Notes: generated by a model not told the origin, from the sequence alone. A stretch of 12,488 nucleotides of DNA from Natronohydrobacter sp. (GCA_007123015.1 SKSL01000183.1:1-12488), one strand, 5' to 3'. Numbered from the stretch's first letter, positions 1-7,564 are shown. A program made the numbers and translations.

Positions 1-699
1 ATCCATGACACGCTGTCCCCGATCTATGAGACAGTGAAGATCCTCTCGCGCGACTTGCCCAGCGAGACGACGCTGATCGGCTTTGCCGGCGCGCCCTGGA
101 CTGTGGCCACCTATATGATTGCCGGGCGCGGAACACCGGATCAGGCCCCTGCCCACAAGATGCGGGTCGAAGCGCCCGAGGCGTTTGACGCGCTGATCGA
201 CCGGATCACGGATGCCACGATCGAATACCTGTCGATGCAGATCGACGCGGGGGCGGAAGTCGTCAAGATCTTCGACAGCTGGGCGGGATCGCTCAAAGGC
301 GAGGCCTTCACCCGCTACGCGCTGGAACCCGCGAAGAAGATCACGAGCGCGATCAAGGCGCGCCATCCCGGCATTCCGGTCATCGCCTTCCCGCGCGAAG
401 CCGGCGATGGCTATATCGGCTTCGGTCCGGCGACCGGGGCCGATTGCGTGGCACTCGACAATTCGGTGACCCCGGAATGGGCCGCAGAACATGTACAGAA
501 GGATGGCTGCGTGCAGGGCAATCTTGCCTCCAGCCATATGGTCACTGGCGGCACGGCACTGGTCGACTCTACCGAGCGCATCCTGCGCGCTTTCAGCAAC
601 GGGCCGCATATCTTCAATCTGGGCCATGGGATCACACCCGATGCGGACCCGGAGAATGTGGCGCTGATGATCGAGACTGTGCGCAACTTTCGCCCGTAG
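1..699 (+). CDS. hemE: Uroporphyrinogen decarboxylase HemE, 5'-truncated by window edge
   Basis: This enzyme removes four carboxyl groups from uroporphyrinogen III to give coproporphyrinogen III in the cytoplasmic haem and chlorophyll branch. The reading frame is open from base 1 to the TAG at 697-699, giving 232 residues. The family is usually about 340 residues, so roughly the first third, including the N-terminal substrate-binding Arg/Asp region, lies outside the window. The family signature GFAGAPWTVATYMIAG is at visible residues 27-42. FTRYALEP carries the conserved active-site-type Tyr at visible residue 106, and NLGHGI carries the conserved C-terminal His at 209. The in-frame GTG at 34 is an internal Val codon, not the start. 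A palindrome begins in the penultimate codon and contains the stop. The family call is very secure. Confidence 0.96.
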   Translation: MHDTLSPIYETVKILSRDLPSETTLIGFAGAPWTVATYMIAGRGTPDQAPAHKMRVEAPEAFDALIDRITDATIEYLSMQIDAGAEVVKIFDSWAGSLKGEAFTRYALEPAKKITSAIKARHPGIPVIAFPREAGDGYIGFGPATGADCVALDNSVTPEWAAEHVQKDGCVQGNLASSHMVTGGTALVDSTERILRAFSNGPHIFNLGHGITPDADPENVALMIETVRNFRP

Positions 700-725
700 G
701 GTGCGTGCTCAGCACGCACCTTACG
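695..725. repeat. 31-nt near-perfect palindrome spanning the hemE stop codon
   Basis: The arm CGTAGGGTGCGTGCT (695-709) and the arm AGCACGCACCTTACG (711-725) are complementary around a central C at 710. That is 15 pairs with one G-U wobble (699/721). It can form a very stable hairpin in either RNA strand. No poly-T tract follows, so a classical intrinsic terminator is not clear. It may act as a 3' stabiliser or weak terminator of hemE mRNA, or be a member of a dispersed palindromic repeat family. From memory such GTGCGTGCT/AGCACGCAC palindromes are frequent between genes in Rhodobacteraceae, but I cannot count copies here. The palindrome itself is seen directly; its role is inferred. Confidence 0.75.
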
Positions 726-846
726 CGCCGGTGCACCCCCAACTAAGCTGCAAGAACATGCGGATGCGCTGACCTGCATGCATCTGTTTGCGCAGACTCC
801 AGCGCCATGCTAGGGGCTCGGACAGCACGTCTTGCGGGAACATCAC
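726..846 (+). other. Short hemE-GNAT gap, no clear element
   Basis: After the hemE palindrome there are about 120 nt before the acetyltransferase start. The best promoter-like pair is TTGCGC (788-793) and TAGGGG (811-816), 17 nt apart, but the -10 is poor. I see no other ORF with a ribosome-binding site and no RNA gene. Whether the acetyltransferase has its own promoter is unresolved. Confidence 0.3.
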
Positions 847-1341
847 ATGCAGTTACTGGAAGAAACCCCCGCAGACTGGTGGGAGGTCGAGGCCCTCTAT
901 GACCTGTGCTTCGCGCCTGGGCGCGAGGCGCTGTCGTCCTACCGCTTGCGTGACGGCGTGCCCCCTGTTGCGGCTTTATGCCTGCTGTTGCGCGACCGCG
1001 ATGGTGTTGCCGCGGCGATTCGTTTCTGGCCCGTCCGGGTAGGCGATGCCGATGTACTGCTGCTGGGCCCGATAGCCGTCCACCCGACCCACCAGGGCGA
1101 AGGTCTGGGCGGCTGGCTGATGCGCGAAAGCCTCGCGCGGGCCGCAGAGCTTGGCTGGAGCCGTGTCTTGCTGGTGGGCGATGCGCCCTATTACAGCCGT
1201 TTCGGCTTCTCGGTGCTTGAAAACGTGATCATGCCACCGCCGACGAACCCCGCGCGCGTGCTGGGTCTGGAACTGGTGCCGGGGGCTTGGGACAAGATTG
1301 CAGGCGAAGTGGTCAAAACCGAAGTGATATCGGAAAAGTGA
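847..1341 (+). CDS. GNAT-family N-acetyltransferase
   Basis: This is a small cytoplasmic acetyl-CoA-dependent acyltransferase of unknown acceptor, 164 residues, a normal length for a single GNAT domain. The acetyl-CoA pyrophosphate-binding motif A is HPTHQGEGLGGWLM at residues 79-92, following the typical beta strand GPIAV. The C-terminal YYSRFGF (115-121) is the usual 'YGxxGF'-like segment of YhbS-type GNATs. The ATG at 847 was chosen because GGGA at 836-839 sits 7 nt upstream. A TTG at 832 would extend the protein by five residues but has no good ribosome-binding site. The gene stands alone between hemE (same strand) and ptsP (convergent, 19 nt away), so context does not reveal a substrate. 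Confidence 0.9.
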   Translation: MQLLEETPADWWEVEALYDLCFAPGREALSSYRLRDGVPPVAALCLLLRDRDGVAAAIRFWPVRVGDADVLLLGPIAVHPTHQGEGLGGWLMRESLARAAELGWSRVLLVGDAPYYSRFGFSVLENVIMPPPTNPARVLGLELVPGAWDKIAGEVVKTEVISEK

Positions 1342-1360
1342 CAGTCGGCAATCTGCACGT

Positions 1361-3607
1361 CTATTCGACCAGAGTGCCGATGTAATCCAGCACAGCCGGG
1401 CGCGCGCTTTCCAGTCCCCGCGCCTGCACACGCGCGATCAACTCTGAGACCTCATTCAGATTTGCGCGCCGGATCAGGGATTTGACAGGTCCTATTGAGG
1501 CTGGGCGCATGGACAGGGATGCGATACCGATGCCAGCCAATGCCAGCGCATCCGTGGGCCGACCTGCATCCTCGCCGCAGAAGGACAGGGTCGTCTCGGC
1601 ATCATGACACCGATCCACGATAACCTGCAAAAATGTCAGAAAACTGACATTCAACGTGTCATAGCGCCGCCGCACCAGTTCATTCTCGCGGTCTGCCGCA
1701 AAGAAAAACTGCTTCAGGTCATTTCCACCGATCGAGATGAAATCGACCTCGTCATAAAAGCTCTTGGGGGCATAGGCCAGCGAGGGCGTCTCGAGCATCG
1801 CGCCGACTTGCAGGCGTTCAGGCAGCTTATGGCCCAAGCGGTCCTCGCGCTCGACCTCGCGCATCAGAATGTCGCGCGCGCGGGTGAATTCGCTGCCAGT
1901 GGCCACCAGCGGGAACATCACGGACAAGGGTCGCCCCTGTGCTGCCCGTATCAGCGCCTGCACCTGCATACGCAAGACACCTTGCTTGTCCAACCCCACC
2001 CGCAGGGCACGCCAGCCCATCGCCGGATTGGGCTCGTCGGGGCGTTTCATGTAGGGCATGACCTTGTCCGACCCTATATCCAGCGTGCGGAAATGCACGT
2101 CCTTGCCCTCTGCAGCATCCAGCACGCGGGCGTAATTGGCCACCAGTTCTGCCCGCCTCGGCATGCGCTCGCGGGCAAGAAACTGCAATTCAGTGCGGAA
2201 CAGTCCCACAGCTTCGGCCCCGGATGTCGGCAGCGACGGCAAATCCGCCATCAGCCCGGCATTCATCTTCAATGTGATGCGCGTGCCGCAGCGCGCCTGT
2301 GCCGGTTTGTCGCGCAGGACAGCGTAGCGCTCTTGCGCCTTGGCCTGCATCGCCATCTTGTCACGAAAAGCCGCTGTTACACTGTCATCAGGGCGCAGAT
2401 GCACCTGCCCTTCGGTGCCGTCGACCAGAATGTGATCCCCTGTCAGCGCTTCCGTCGTGATGCGCGGGACAGTAATCACCAAGGGGATTGCCAAAGCCCG
2501 CGCCACAATCGTCGCATGAGAGCCCACAGCCCCCTCTTCCAGCACCACGGCGCGCAATTTGCGGCCATAGTCGAGCAATTCCCCCGGCCCGATGCTGCGC
2601 GCAACCAGAATCGGCCGATCCGGCATCTCGGATCCGGTTTGGCTGCCCTGCCCCGTCAAAATGCGCAGCAGCCGGTTAGAAAGGTCGTCCAGATCATGCA
2701 AACGGTCGCGCAGATAGGCATCCGGCACAGTTTCCAGACGGGCCCGTGCGGCGGATTGCTCTTTCTCGACCGCCGCTTCGGCTGATAGCCCCAGGCGGAT
2801 GTCCTCTTGCATCCGCTTCAACCATCCCCGCGAATGGGCGAACATGCGGTAGGTTTGAAGGACTTCCTGATACTCCTTGTCGCGTGTGCCCGCACGCGTC
2901 AGCAATTCATCAATCGAGACACGCAACTGCGCCACAGCGTCGTCCAGTCGCTGGACCTCGGCGCGGCTGTCATCATTGACCAGATTTGTAATGACCACGC
3001 GCGGCTCATGCAGCCAGACATGGCCCTCGGCCTCGCCTTCCTGCGCTGTCACACCGCGCAGCAGCACAGGGTTCTGGTGCGGGGCAGCAAAGCTTGTACT
3101 GTCACCCACGAAAGCGCCAAGTTCGGTCATTTCGGCGATCAGCATGGCGACCACTTCCAGACCATAAATCTCGTCTTCCGAATAGAGCCGAGGCTCTTTA
3201 GCCTGCACCACAAGCACGCCCAACCGCTCGCCCAGTCGCTGGATTGGCACACCCAGAAACGAGGTAAAGACTTCTTCGCCCGTTTCAGCCATATAGCGAA
3301 AGCCCGGCTCGGCGGGGGCATTGGCCGAATTGACCGGGCGCGCCAGCCGCGCGACCTTGCCCACCAAGCCCTCGCCCAGACGCAAGCGCGTGACATGCAC
3401 AGCTTCCGACCGCAAACCTTCGGTCGCGCAGAGCTCCAGGGTATCGGGGTCGCGAAACAGATAGATCGAGCAGACATCGACACCCATCGCCTCAGCGATG
3501 ATCGTGGTGATCCTGTCCAATCGTTCCTGACCGGGATTGGACACAGCCATTTCATCGCGCAGACGACGCAACAGCTTTCTGCTGTCAGTTTCCGTTCTGT
3601 GGGGCAT
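1361..3607 (-). CDS. ptsP: PtsP, enzyme I of the nitrogen phosphotransferase system
   Basis: This is a phosphoenolpyruvate-protein phosphotransferase (EI-Ntr) that starts the regulatory PEP to EI-Ntr to NPr to EIIA-Ntr relay in the cytoplasm. At 748 residues it has the usual EI-Ntr length. An N-terminal GAF domain (about 25-165) replaces nothing in classical EI and marks the Ntr branch. The NPr-interacting region is about 185-330. The phospho-His domain has GSHATIVAR with H364. The PEP-binding barrel (about 440-740) shows GLFRTE with R471, LETP with E606, GGND with N629 and D630, and the catalytic Cys in SFCGEDAG (C677). All key residues are present. CGGAGG lies 4-5 nt before the ATG. lysC ends 29 nt upstream on the same strand, so the two are probably cotranscribed. 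No PTS permease is in the window, which fits a regulatory role. Confidence 0.95.
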   Translation of the reverse strand: MPHRTETDSRKLLRRLRDEMAVSNPGQERLDRITTIIAEAMGVDVCSIYLFRDPDTLELCATEGLRSEAVHVTRLRLGEGLVGKVARLARPVNSANAPAEPGFRYMAETGEEVFTSFLGVPIQRLGERLGVLVVQAKEPRLYSEDEIYGLEVVAMLIAEMTELGAFVGDSTSFAAPHQNPVLLRGVTAQEGEAEGHVWLHEPRVVITNLVNDDSRAEVQRLDDAVAQLRVSIDELLTRAGTRDKEYQEVLQTYRMFAHSRGWLKRMQEDIRLGLSAEAAVEKEQSAARARLETVPDAYLRDRLHDLDDLSNRLLRILTGQGSQTGSEMPDRPILVARSIGPGELLDYGRKLRAVVLEEGAVGSHATIVARALAIPLVITVPRITTEALTGDHILVDGTEGQVHLRPDDSVTAAFRDKMAMQAKAQERYAVLRDKPAQARCGTRITLKMNAGLMADLPSLPTSGAEAVGLFRTELQFLARERMPRRAELVANYARVLDAAEGKDVHFRTLDIGSDKVMPYMKRPDEPNPAMGWRALRVGLDKQGVLRMQVQALIRAAQGRPLSVMFPLVATGSEFTRARDILMREVEREDRLGHKLPERLQVGAMLETPSLAYAPKSFYDEVDFISIGGNDLKQFFFAADRENELVRRRYDTLNVSFLTFLQVIVDRCHDAETTLSFCGEDAGRPTDALALAGIGIASLSMRPASIGPVKSLIRRANLNEVSELIARVQARGLESARPAVLDYIGTLVE

Positions 3608-3636
3608 CGCCCCTCCGTTGCTGATCCGGGCCTGCT

Positions 3637-4893
3637 TTAGCCTGCCTTGTCCAATTCGAACGCATCATGGAGTGACTGCACGGCCAGTTCCATATATTTT
3701 CGATCAATCAACACGGAAATCTTGATCTCGGATGTGGCGATCACCTTGATATTGACGCCTTCTTCAGCAAGTGCGCGGAACATGCGCGCTGCAACCCCTG
3801 CGTGTGAGCGCATGCCGATCCCCACGACTGAGACCTTGGCGGCGTCAGTATCCACTTCAAGCGCCTCATAGCTGATCTGGCCGGCATCGCGCGCGGCTTC
3901 CAGCGCCTTGCGCGCGCGGCCAACCTGATCGACCGGGCAGGAAAAGGTCATGTCCGTGACCGGCTTTTCATGGCCCTGTGCGTTTTCAGAGATGTTCTGC
4001 ACGATCATGTCCACATTCACCCCGGCTTCCGAGAGCGGCCCGAAGATCGCAGCGGCGATACCCGGGCGGTCCTCGACCGTGACAAGGGTCAGTTTCGCTT
4101 CTTCGCGGCTATAGGCCACGCCAGAGACGACTTTCGATTCCATGATTTCATCCTCGTCACAGACCAATGTGCCTGAAGTTTCGTCCGTTTCATCAAAAGA
4201 TGACAAGACCCGCAGCCGCACCTTGTAGCGCATCGCAAGTTCGACCGACCGGGTTTGCAGCACCTTCGCGCCAAGGCTGGCCAGTTCCAGCATTTCCTCG
4301 AAGCTGATCTTCTCCAGCTTGCGCGCTTTCGAGGTGATGCGCGGGTCGGTCGTGTAGATCCCGTCGACATCCGTGTAGATATCGCAGCGTTCCGCATCAA
4401 AAGCGGCGGCGAAGGCAACTGCCGTCGTATCAGAGCCACCACGCCCCAGCGTTGTGATCCGCCCCTCGGCGCTGACGCCCTGAAAGCCCGCGATCACAGC
4501 GACCTTGAAGCCCTCGGCGAATTTGGCATCAAGATTGGCGCGCGGGATATCGACAAACCGCGCTGCGCCATGCGCGCTGGTGGTCTGGATCGGCACTTGC
4601 CAGCCTTGCCAGGACCGCGCCGGCACATCCATTTCCTGGAGCGTCAGCGCCATCAGCCCGGCCGTGACATTTTCGCCCGAACTGACAACTGCATCATATT
4701 CGCGCGCGTCATAGAGTGGCGAGGTTTCATTCACCCATCCCACCAATTCATTGGTCTTGCCCGACATGGCCGAAACGATGACGATGACATCATAGCCGCG
4801 CGCGACTTCAGTGCGGACCTTCTCGGCGGCGTTGCGAATCCGCTCCAGATTGGCAACGGATGTGCCGCCGAATTTCATCACCAGAAGCGGCAT
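3637..4893 (-). CDS. lysC: Aspartate kinase LysC
   Basis: It phosphorylates L-aspartate to 4-phospho-L-aspartate, the first step to lysine, threonine, methionine and diaminopimelate. At 418 residues it is typical of the monofunctional feedback-regulated class. The kinase domain opens with KFGGTSV (7-13). GRGGSDTTA at 150-158 and TDVDGIYTTDPR at 174-185 are the ATP/aspartate-binding signatures. Two ACT domains fill about 265-418, with the effector-site stretch FGPLSEAGVNVDMIVQNIS at 284-302 and a repeat-like AEEGVNI near 376-382. GGAAGG at 4903-4908 sits 9 nt before the ATG. The gene heads a lysC-ptsP operon, an arrangement seen in other alphaproteobacteria. Allosteric control by lysine and/or threonine is expected from family knowledge, not demonstrated here. 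Confidence 0.96.
   Translation of the reverse strand: MPLLVMKFGGTSVANLERIRNAAEKVRTEVARGYDVIVIVSAMSGKTNELVGWVNETSPLYDAREYDAVVSSGENVTAGLMALTLQEMDVPARSWQGWQVPIQTTSAHGAARFVDIPRANLDAKFAEGFKVAVIAGFQGVSAEGRITTLGRGGSDTTAVAFAAAFDAERCDIYTDVDGIYTTDPRITSKARKLEKISFEEMLELASLGAKVLQTRSVELAMRYKVRLRVLSSFDETDETSGTLVCDEDEIMESKVVSGVAYSREEAKLTLVTVEDRPGIAAAIFGPLSEAGVNVDMIVQNISENAQGHEKPVTDMTFSCPVDQVGRARKALEAARDAGQISYEALEVDTDAAKVSVVGIGMRSHAGVAARMFRALAEEGVNIKVIATSEIKISVLIDRKYMELAVQSLHDAFELDKAG
4141..4155 (-). promoter_or_regulatory. Possible internal ribosome-binding site and start for a LysC beta subunit
   Basis: Within lysC, GAGGA (4151-4155, minus strand) lies 7 nt before the in-frame ATG at 4143-4141, which encodes Met251. 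Initiation here would yield a 168-residue protein (3637-4143) containing only the two ACT domains. Corynebacterium and Bacillus-type aspartokinases make just such a beta subunit from an internal start at about the same residue. The site is seen directly; its use is inferred. Confidence 0.35.
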
Positions 4894-4926
4894 GAGCCCA
4901 GACCTTCCCTCTAGATTTGCGCGCTT

Positions 4927-4955
4927 CTTCTATGCGGTGCCGCGATGGCGCGCAA
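4927..4955 (-). promoter_or_regulatory. Candidate lysC promoter
   Basis: On the minus strand TTGCGC (4955-4950) and TAGAAG (4932-4927) are separated by 17 nt, which would start transcription about 27 nt upstream of the lysC ATG. The match to the housekeeping consensus is partial. The 136-nt gap between the frcR stop and lysC shows no strong terminator, so read-through from frcR is also possible. Confidence 0.3.
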
Positions 4956-5029
4956 GGTGGGACGAACCTACAATGACAGGGTGATCCGCGCGGAACACCG
5001 ACACTGCAGGTCAGGTCGCGCGCTGCATG

Positions 5030-6292
5030 TCACCCATCGCTGCCAAGGTGCTGGATACTGCGGTCGAGCATGTAATCATGCGCAATGCGATAGGACGCGG
5101 CCCCCAAGGCCCGGGCCGCGCTGCCGAAATGGCCCGTGCCCAGATGCGGCTTGCGGATGCCTTGCAGGTCGAGCCTCGCGATCTCGGCTTCGAGCGCGAC
5201 CAGCAAGCGCTTGCATTCCTTGCGCGGCAAGGCCCCGTCAATCAGGATCGCATCGAAATCGATCACCGCCAGAGTGGACACGACCGCATGTGACAATGCG
5301 CGGGCGGCGCGCGTGATCCATGCTTCGGCTATGGGACCGAAAGCCTGCCAATCTGCTGTCTCATCATAGATCGCATAGGGGTCCAGACCCTCGGCATGCA
5401 CCATGCGTTCCAGCACGGCCAGCGAGGCGTGATCGACAAGGCGCTGCCCCCCCAGCTGATCGGGCACGCGCAAGGGACCGAACCCGCCCGAATTCCCGCT
5501 TCTGCCGACATGAACTGCACTATTCAGGATGATCCCGCCCCCCACGAGTGTTCCGATAAAGAAATAGGCAACATCCTGCCCCGGCAAGTCAGGGCCAAAG
5601 ACCACTTCGGCCCGACAGGCGGCGGTTCCATCATTCTCGATCGAGATTTCGACCGGCAGAACCTCTTGCAACGCGGCGATGATATCCGTGTCGCGCCAGG
5701 TTTCCATATCGGGTTTGGGTGCGCCGAAATCATCGGTGAATTCCCAGATATCAGACGGCATGGCCACGCCCATGGCGTCGATATCGCTGCGCTTCAGACT
5801 GGCTGTGCGCAAGAGCGGGCGCAAGGCGTCGCGGAAGAATGCAGTCGTGCTGTCGGGGGTCGGATAGCGATGGCGGCTGACACGCCGCGCCAGCACCGCG
5901 CCGGAAAAATCAATGACGATCAGTTCAAAACTGCGGCGCCCGATCTTGAACCCCAGATAATGGCGGGCGGCCGGGTTCAGCCGCAACGGGGTCGAGGGCT
6001 GCCCGATCCGGCCCCGGATCGGCGCTTCGCGCAAGAGCAGATTATCCGCCTCCAGCGCGCGGCAGATCGTCGAGATCGCATTCGGCGACAGCCCTGTGGC
6101 GCGTGTGGCTTCGGCTTTGGTCAGTTGCCCGTAATGGCGGATCAGATGCAGGATCAGCTTTTCATTGAAGCCACGGACATCAACCTGATTGGATCCTTTG
6201 ACCGGGCTGAGCCGCAGTTTCTCTGCCCGCTCTTCGACGCGCGCCGATGCTGCATCGAGCATTTGCCCATCAGATTGCGGCTTTTCCTGCAT
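5030..6292 (-). CDS. frcR: ROK-family transcriptional regulator, probable FrcR
   Basis: This is a predicted DNA-binding repressor of the divergent frc sugar-uptake operon. It has 420 residues. A winged helix-turn-helix covers about 40-95, with LTKAEATRATGLSPNAIS as the helix pair. A ROK/actin-like sugar-kinase fold follows from about 110 to 405. It keeps SIENDGTAA (217-225), with the Asp equivalent to the ROK catalytic base, and a glycine-rich GTLVGGGII (247-255). The usual zinc motif (GHxx followed by CxCGxxGC) is missing: the His position reads FGPL with Pro273, and no Cys cluster follows. The start at 6292 is supported by GGGGA five nucleotides upstream. The name rests on synteny with the Sinorhizobium frc locus. 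The ROK call is secure; the inducer, presumably a sugar, is inferred. Confidence 0.85.
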   Translation of the reverse strand: MQEKPQSDGQMLDAASARVEERAEKLRLSPVKGSNQVDVRGFNEKLILHLIRHYGQLTKAEATRATGLSPNAISTICRALEADNLLLREAPIRGRIGQPSTPLRLNPAARHYLGFKIGRRSFELIVIDFSGAVLARRVSRHRYPTPDSTTAFFRDALRPLLRTASLKRSDIDAMGVAMPSDIWEFTDDFGAPKPDMETWRDTDIIAALQEVLPVEISIENDGTAACRAEVVFGPDLPGQDVAYFFIGTLVGGGIILNSAVHVGRSGNSGGFGPLRVPDQLGGQRLVDHASLAVLERMVHAEGLDPYAIYDETADWQAFGPIAEAWITRAARALSHAVVSTLAVIDFDAILIDGALPRKECKRLLVALEAEIARLDLQGIRKPHLGTGHFGSAARALGAASYRIAHDYMLDRSIQHLGSDG

Positions 6293-6345
6293 GCGCTTCC
6301 CCTTGCCCGCTGCCTTACGCTCACGACTGCGCGACAGGGCATATC

Positions 6346-6374
6346 ATAATTTTAATTCATGTCGAAGAAATTAT
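6346..6374. promoter_or_regulatory. Candidate FrcR operator in the divergent frc control region
   Basis: ATAATTT (6346-6352) and AAATTAT (6368-6374) form an inverted repeat centred on 6360, in the only AT-rich stretch of the 239-nt frcR-frcB gap. A second, slightly offset symmetry, TTC-N5-GAA (6356-6366), sits inside it. AT-rich inverted repeats are usual for ROK repressors such as NagC and Mlc. Its right edge touches the candidate frcB -35 box, and it overlaps a TATGAT (minus strand, 6348-6343) that could be the frcR -10. Confidence 0.4.
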
Positions 6375-6403
6375 TTACAGTGCGCCCTGCGTGCTTCTAC
6401 AAA
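6374..6403 (+). promoter_or_regulatory. Candidate frcB promoter
   Basis: TTTACA (6374-6379) and TACAAA (6398-6403) are separated by 18 nt, a five-of-six and four-of-six match to TTGACA/TATAAT. Transcription would start near 6410, about 120 nt before the frcB ATG. The box directly abuts the putative operator, so repressor binding could block polymerase. The remaining leader (about 6410-6520) shows no further clear element. Confidence 0.35.
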
Positions 6404-6520
6404 TCACGGCAGGGTCAGCACGGGAGGATATCGCGCCGACCCGCCTTCGCTCGGCCGTCTGGCGACAGATCGAGGCTGCCTGAGACAAGACAAGCGCGCT
6501 TTCCAGAGTTGCGCATATAA

Positions 6521-6527
6521 GGGAGAG
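6521..6527 (+). promoter_or_regulatory. frcB ribosome-binding site
   Basis: GGGAGAG lies 4 nt upstream of the ATG at 6532, in a purine-only run, and fixes the frcB start just ahead of its signal peptide. Confidence 0.6.
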
Positions 6528-6531
6528 AGAA

Positions 6532-7542
6532 ATGAAAATCGTGACTACGGGATTGACGGCGATGGCCTTCACGGCGGCGGCAGCCAGTTCTGCCGCAGCC
6601 GCTGGCAGCGTTTGCCTGATCACCAAGGACGCCACCAATCCGTTTTTCGTGAAAATGGCCGAAGGCGCTTTCGCGCAGGCCGCCGAACTGGGGCTGGAAC
6701 TGCGCTCTTTTGCCGGCCGCTTTGATGGCGATCATGAAACCCAGGTCGCCGCAATCGAGACCTGTGTGGCCTCTGGTGTCAACGGCATCCTTTTAGCGGC
6801 ATCTGATACCAGCGCGATTGTCGATTCTGTGATGGCGGCGCGCGACGCGGGCCTGCTGGTCATCGCGCTAGATACACCGCTTGAGCCAATTGACGCGGCC
6901 GACATGACCTTCGCCACGGATAACTTCGAAGCGGGGCGTTTGATCGGCGAATGGGCAGCCGCCTCGGTTGACGCGGAAAACGCGCGGATCGGCATGATCA
7001 ACCTCAATGTCAGCCAGCCTTCGGTGGATGTGCTGCGCAATCAGGGTTTCTTCGCAGGCTTTGGCATCGATCTTGGTGATCCCAATCGCTGGGGCGATGA
7101 GGATGATCCGCGGATTTCTGGACAGGATGTCGGCAGCGGCAATGCTGATGGCGGGCGTCAGGCGATGGAAAACCTGCTTGCGATCGACCCGGATATCAAT
7201 GTGGTCTACACGATCAACGAGCCATCCGCAGCCGGCGCGTTCGAGGCCCTGCGTGGCTTCGGTCGTGACGAGGGTGTGACCATCGTGTCGGTCGATGGGG
7301 GCTGCCCGGGTGTTCAGGACGTGGCCGCGGGCGTGATCGGCGCGACGTCTCAGCAATACCCGCTGCGCATGGCCTCGCTCGGGGTGCAGGCTGTTGCCAA
7401 TTTCATCGAAAGCGGTGAATTGCCTCAGCCTACCGAAGGCAAGGCTTTCTTCGATACCGGCGTTGGCCTGATCACCGATGCACCTGTTGACGGCATTGAA
7501 AGCCTGTCAGTGGAAGAAGGCCTGGAGCTCTGCTGGGGCTGA
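6532..7542 (+). CDS. frcB: Periplasmic sugar-binding protein FrcB
   Basis: This is the substrate-binding subunit of a fructose-type ABC importer, working in the periplasm. It has 336 residues. The N-terminus is a Sec signal peptide: Lys2, then an Ala-rich hydrophobic stretch to about residue 24, with likely cleavage around AAAA/G. The mature part is a type I (ribose/LacI-like) periplasmic-binding fold. TNPFF at 35-39 is the classic first ligand-contact loop, followed by ALDTP (112-116), INEPSAAG (228-235) and VDGGCPG (254-260). The mature protein has four Cys (28, 78, 258, 334), which could form disulfides. It is the first gene of frcBCAK. A strong hairpin directly downstream should raise its expression above that of the permease. 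The exact sugar (fructose, mannose, ribose or relatives) is inferred from the Sinorhizobium homologue. Confidence 0.9.
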   Translation: MKIVTTGLTAMAFTAAAASSAAAAGSVCLITKDATNPFFVKMAEGAFAQAAELGLELRSFAGRFDGDHETQVAAIETCVASGVNGILLAASDTSAIVDSVMAARDAGLLVIALDTPLEPIDAADMTFATDNFEAGRLIGEWAAASVDAENARIGMINLNVSQPSVDVLRNQGFFAGFGIDLGDPNRWGDEDDPRISGQDVGSGNADGGRQAMENLLAIDPDINVVYTINEPSAAGAFEALRGFGRDEGVTIVSVDGGCPGVQDVAAGVIGATSQQYPLRMASLGVQAVANFIESGELPQPTEGKAFFDTGVGLITDAPVDGIESLSVEEGLELCWG

Positions 7543-7564
7543 TCCCACACTGAACCAGACAGGT

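Noticed and set aside
1..846. Replication origin near hemE, as in Caulobacter
   Set aside because: In Caulobacter the origin lies on the promoter side of hemE, which is outside this window; the visible downstream gap has no cluster of DnaA-box-like sites.
832..846. TTG start extending the GNAT protein by five residues
   Set aside because: The ATG at 847 has GGGA at correct spacing, while the TTG has none, and the extra residues add nothing to the domain.
1345..1380. Inverted repeat TCGGCA/TGCCGA between the acetyltransferase and ptsP as a bidirectional terminator
   Set aside because: Only six pairs with a 24-nt loop and no T-run on either side; it also reaches into the ptsP coding end.
1604..3640. 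Two long plus-strand open frames (1604-2785 and 2807-3640) opposite ptsP
   Set aside because: They lie wholly antisense to a fully motif-supported ptsP, show no recognisable domains or ribosome-binding sites, and arise from GC-biased codon use leaving the opposite frame open.
5396..6349. Plus-strand 317-codon open frame opposite frcR
   Set aside because: It is antisense shadow of the ROK regulator, with low-complexity Arg/Gln/Asp-rich composition and no family signature; it even runs into the frcB control region.
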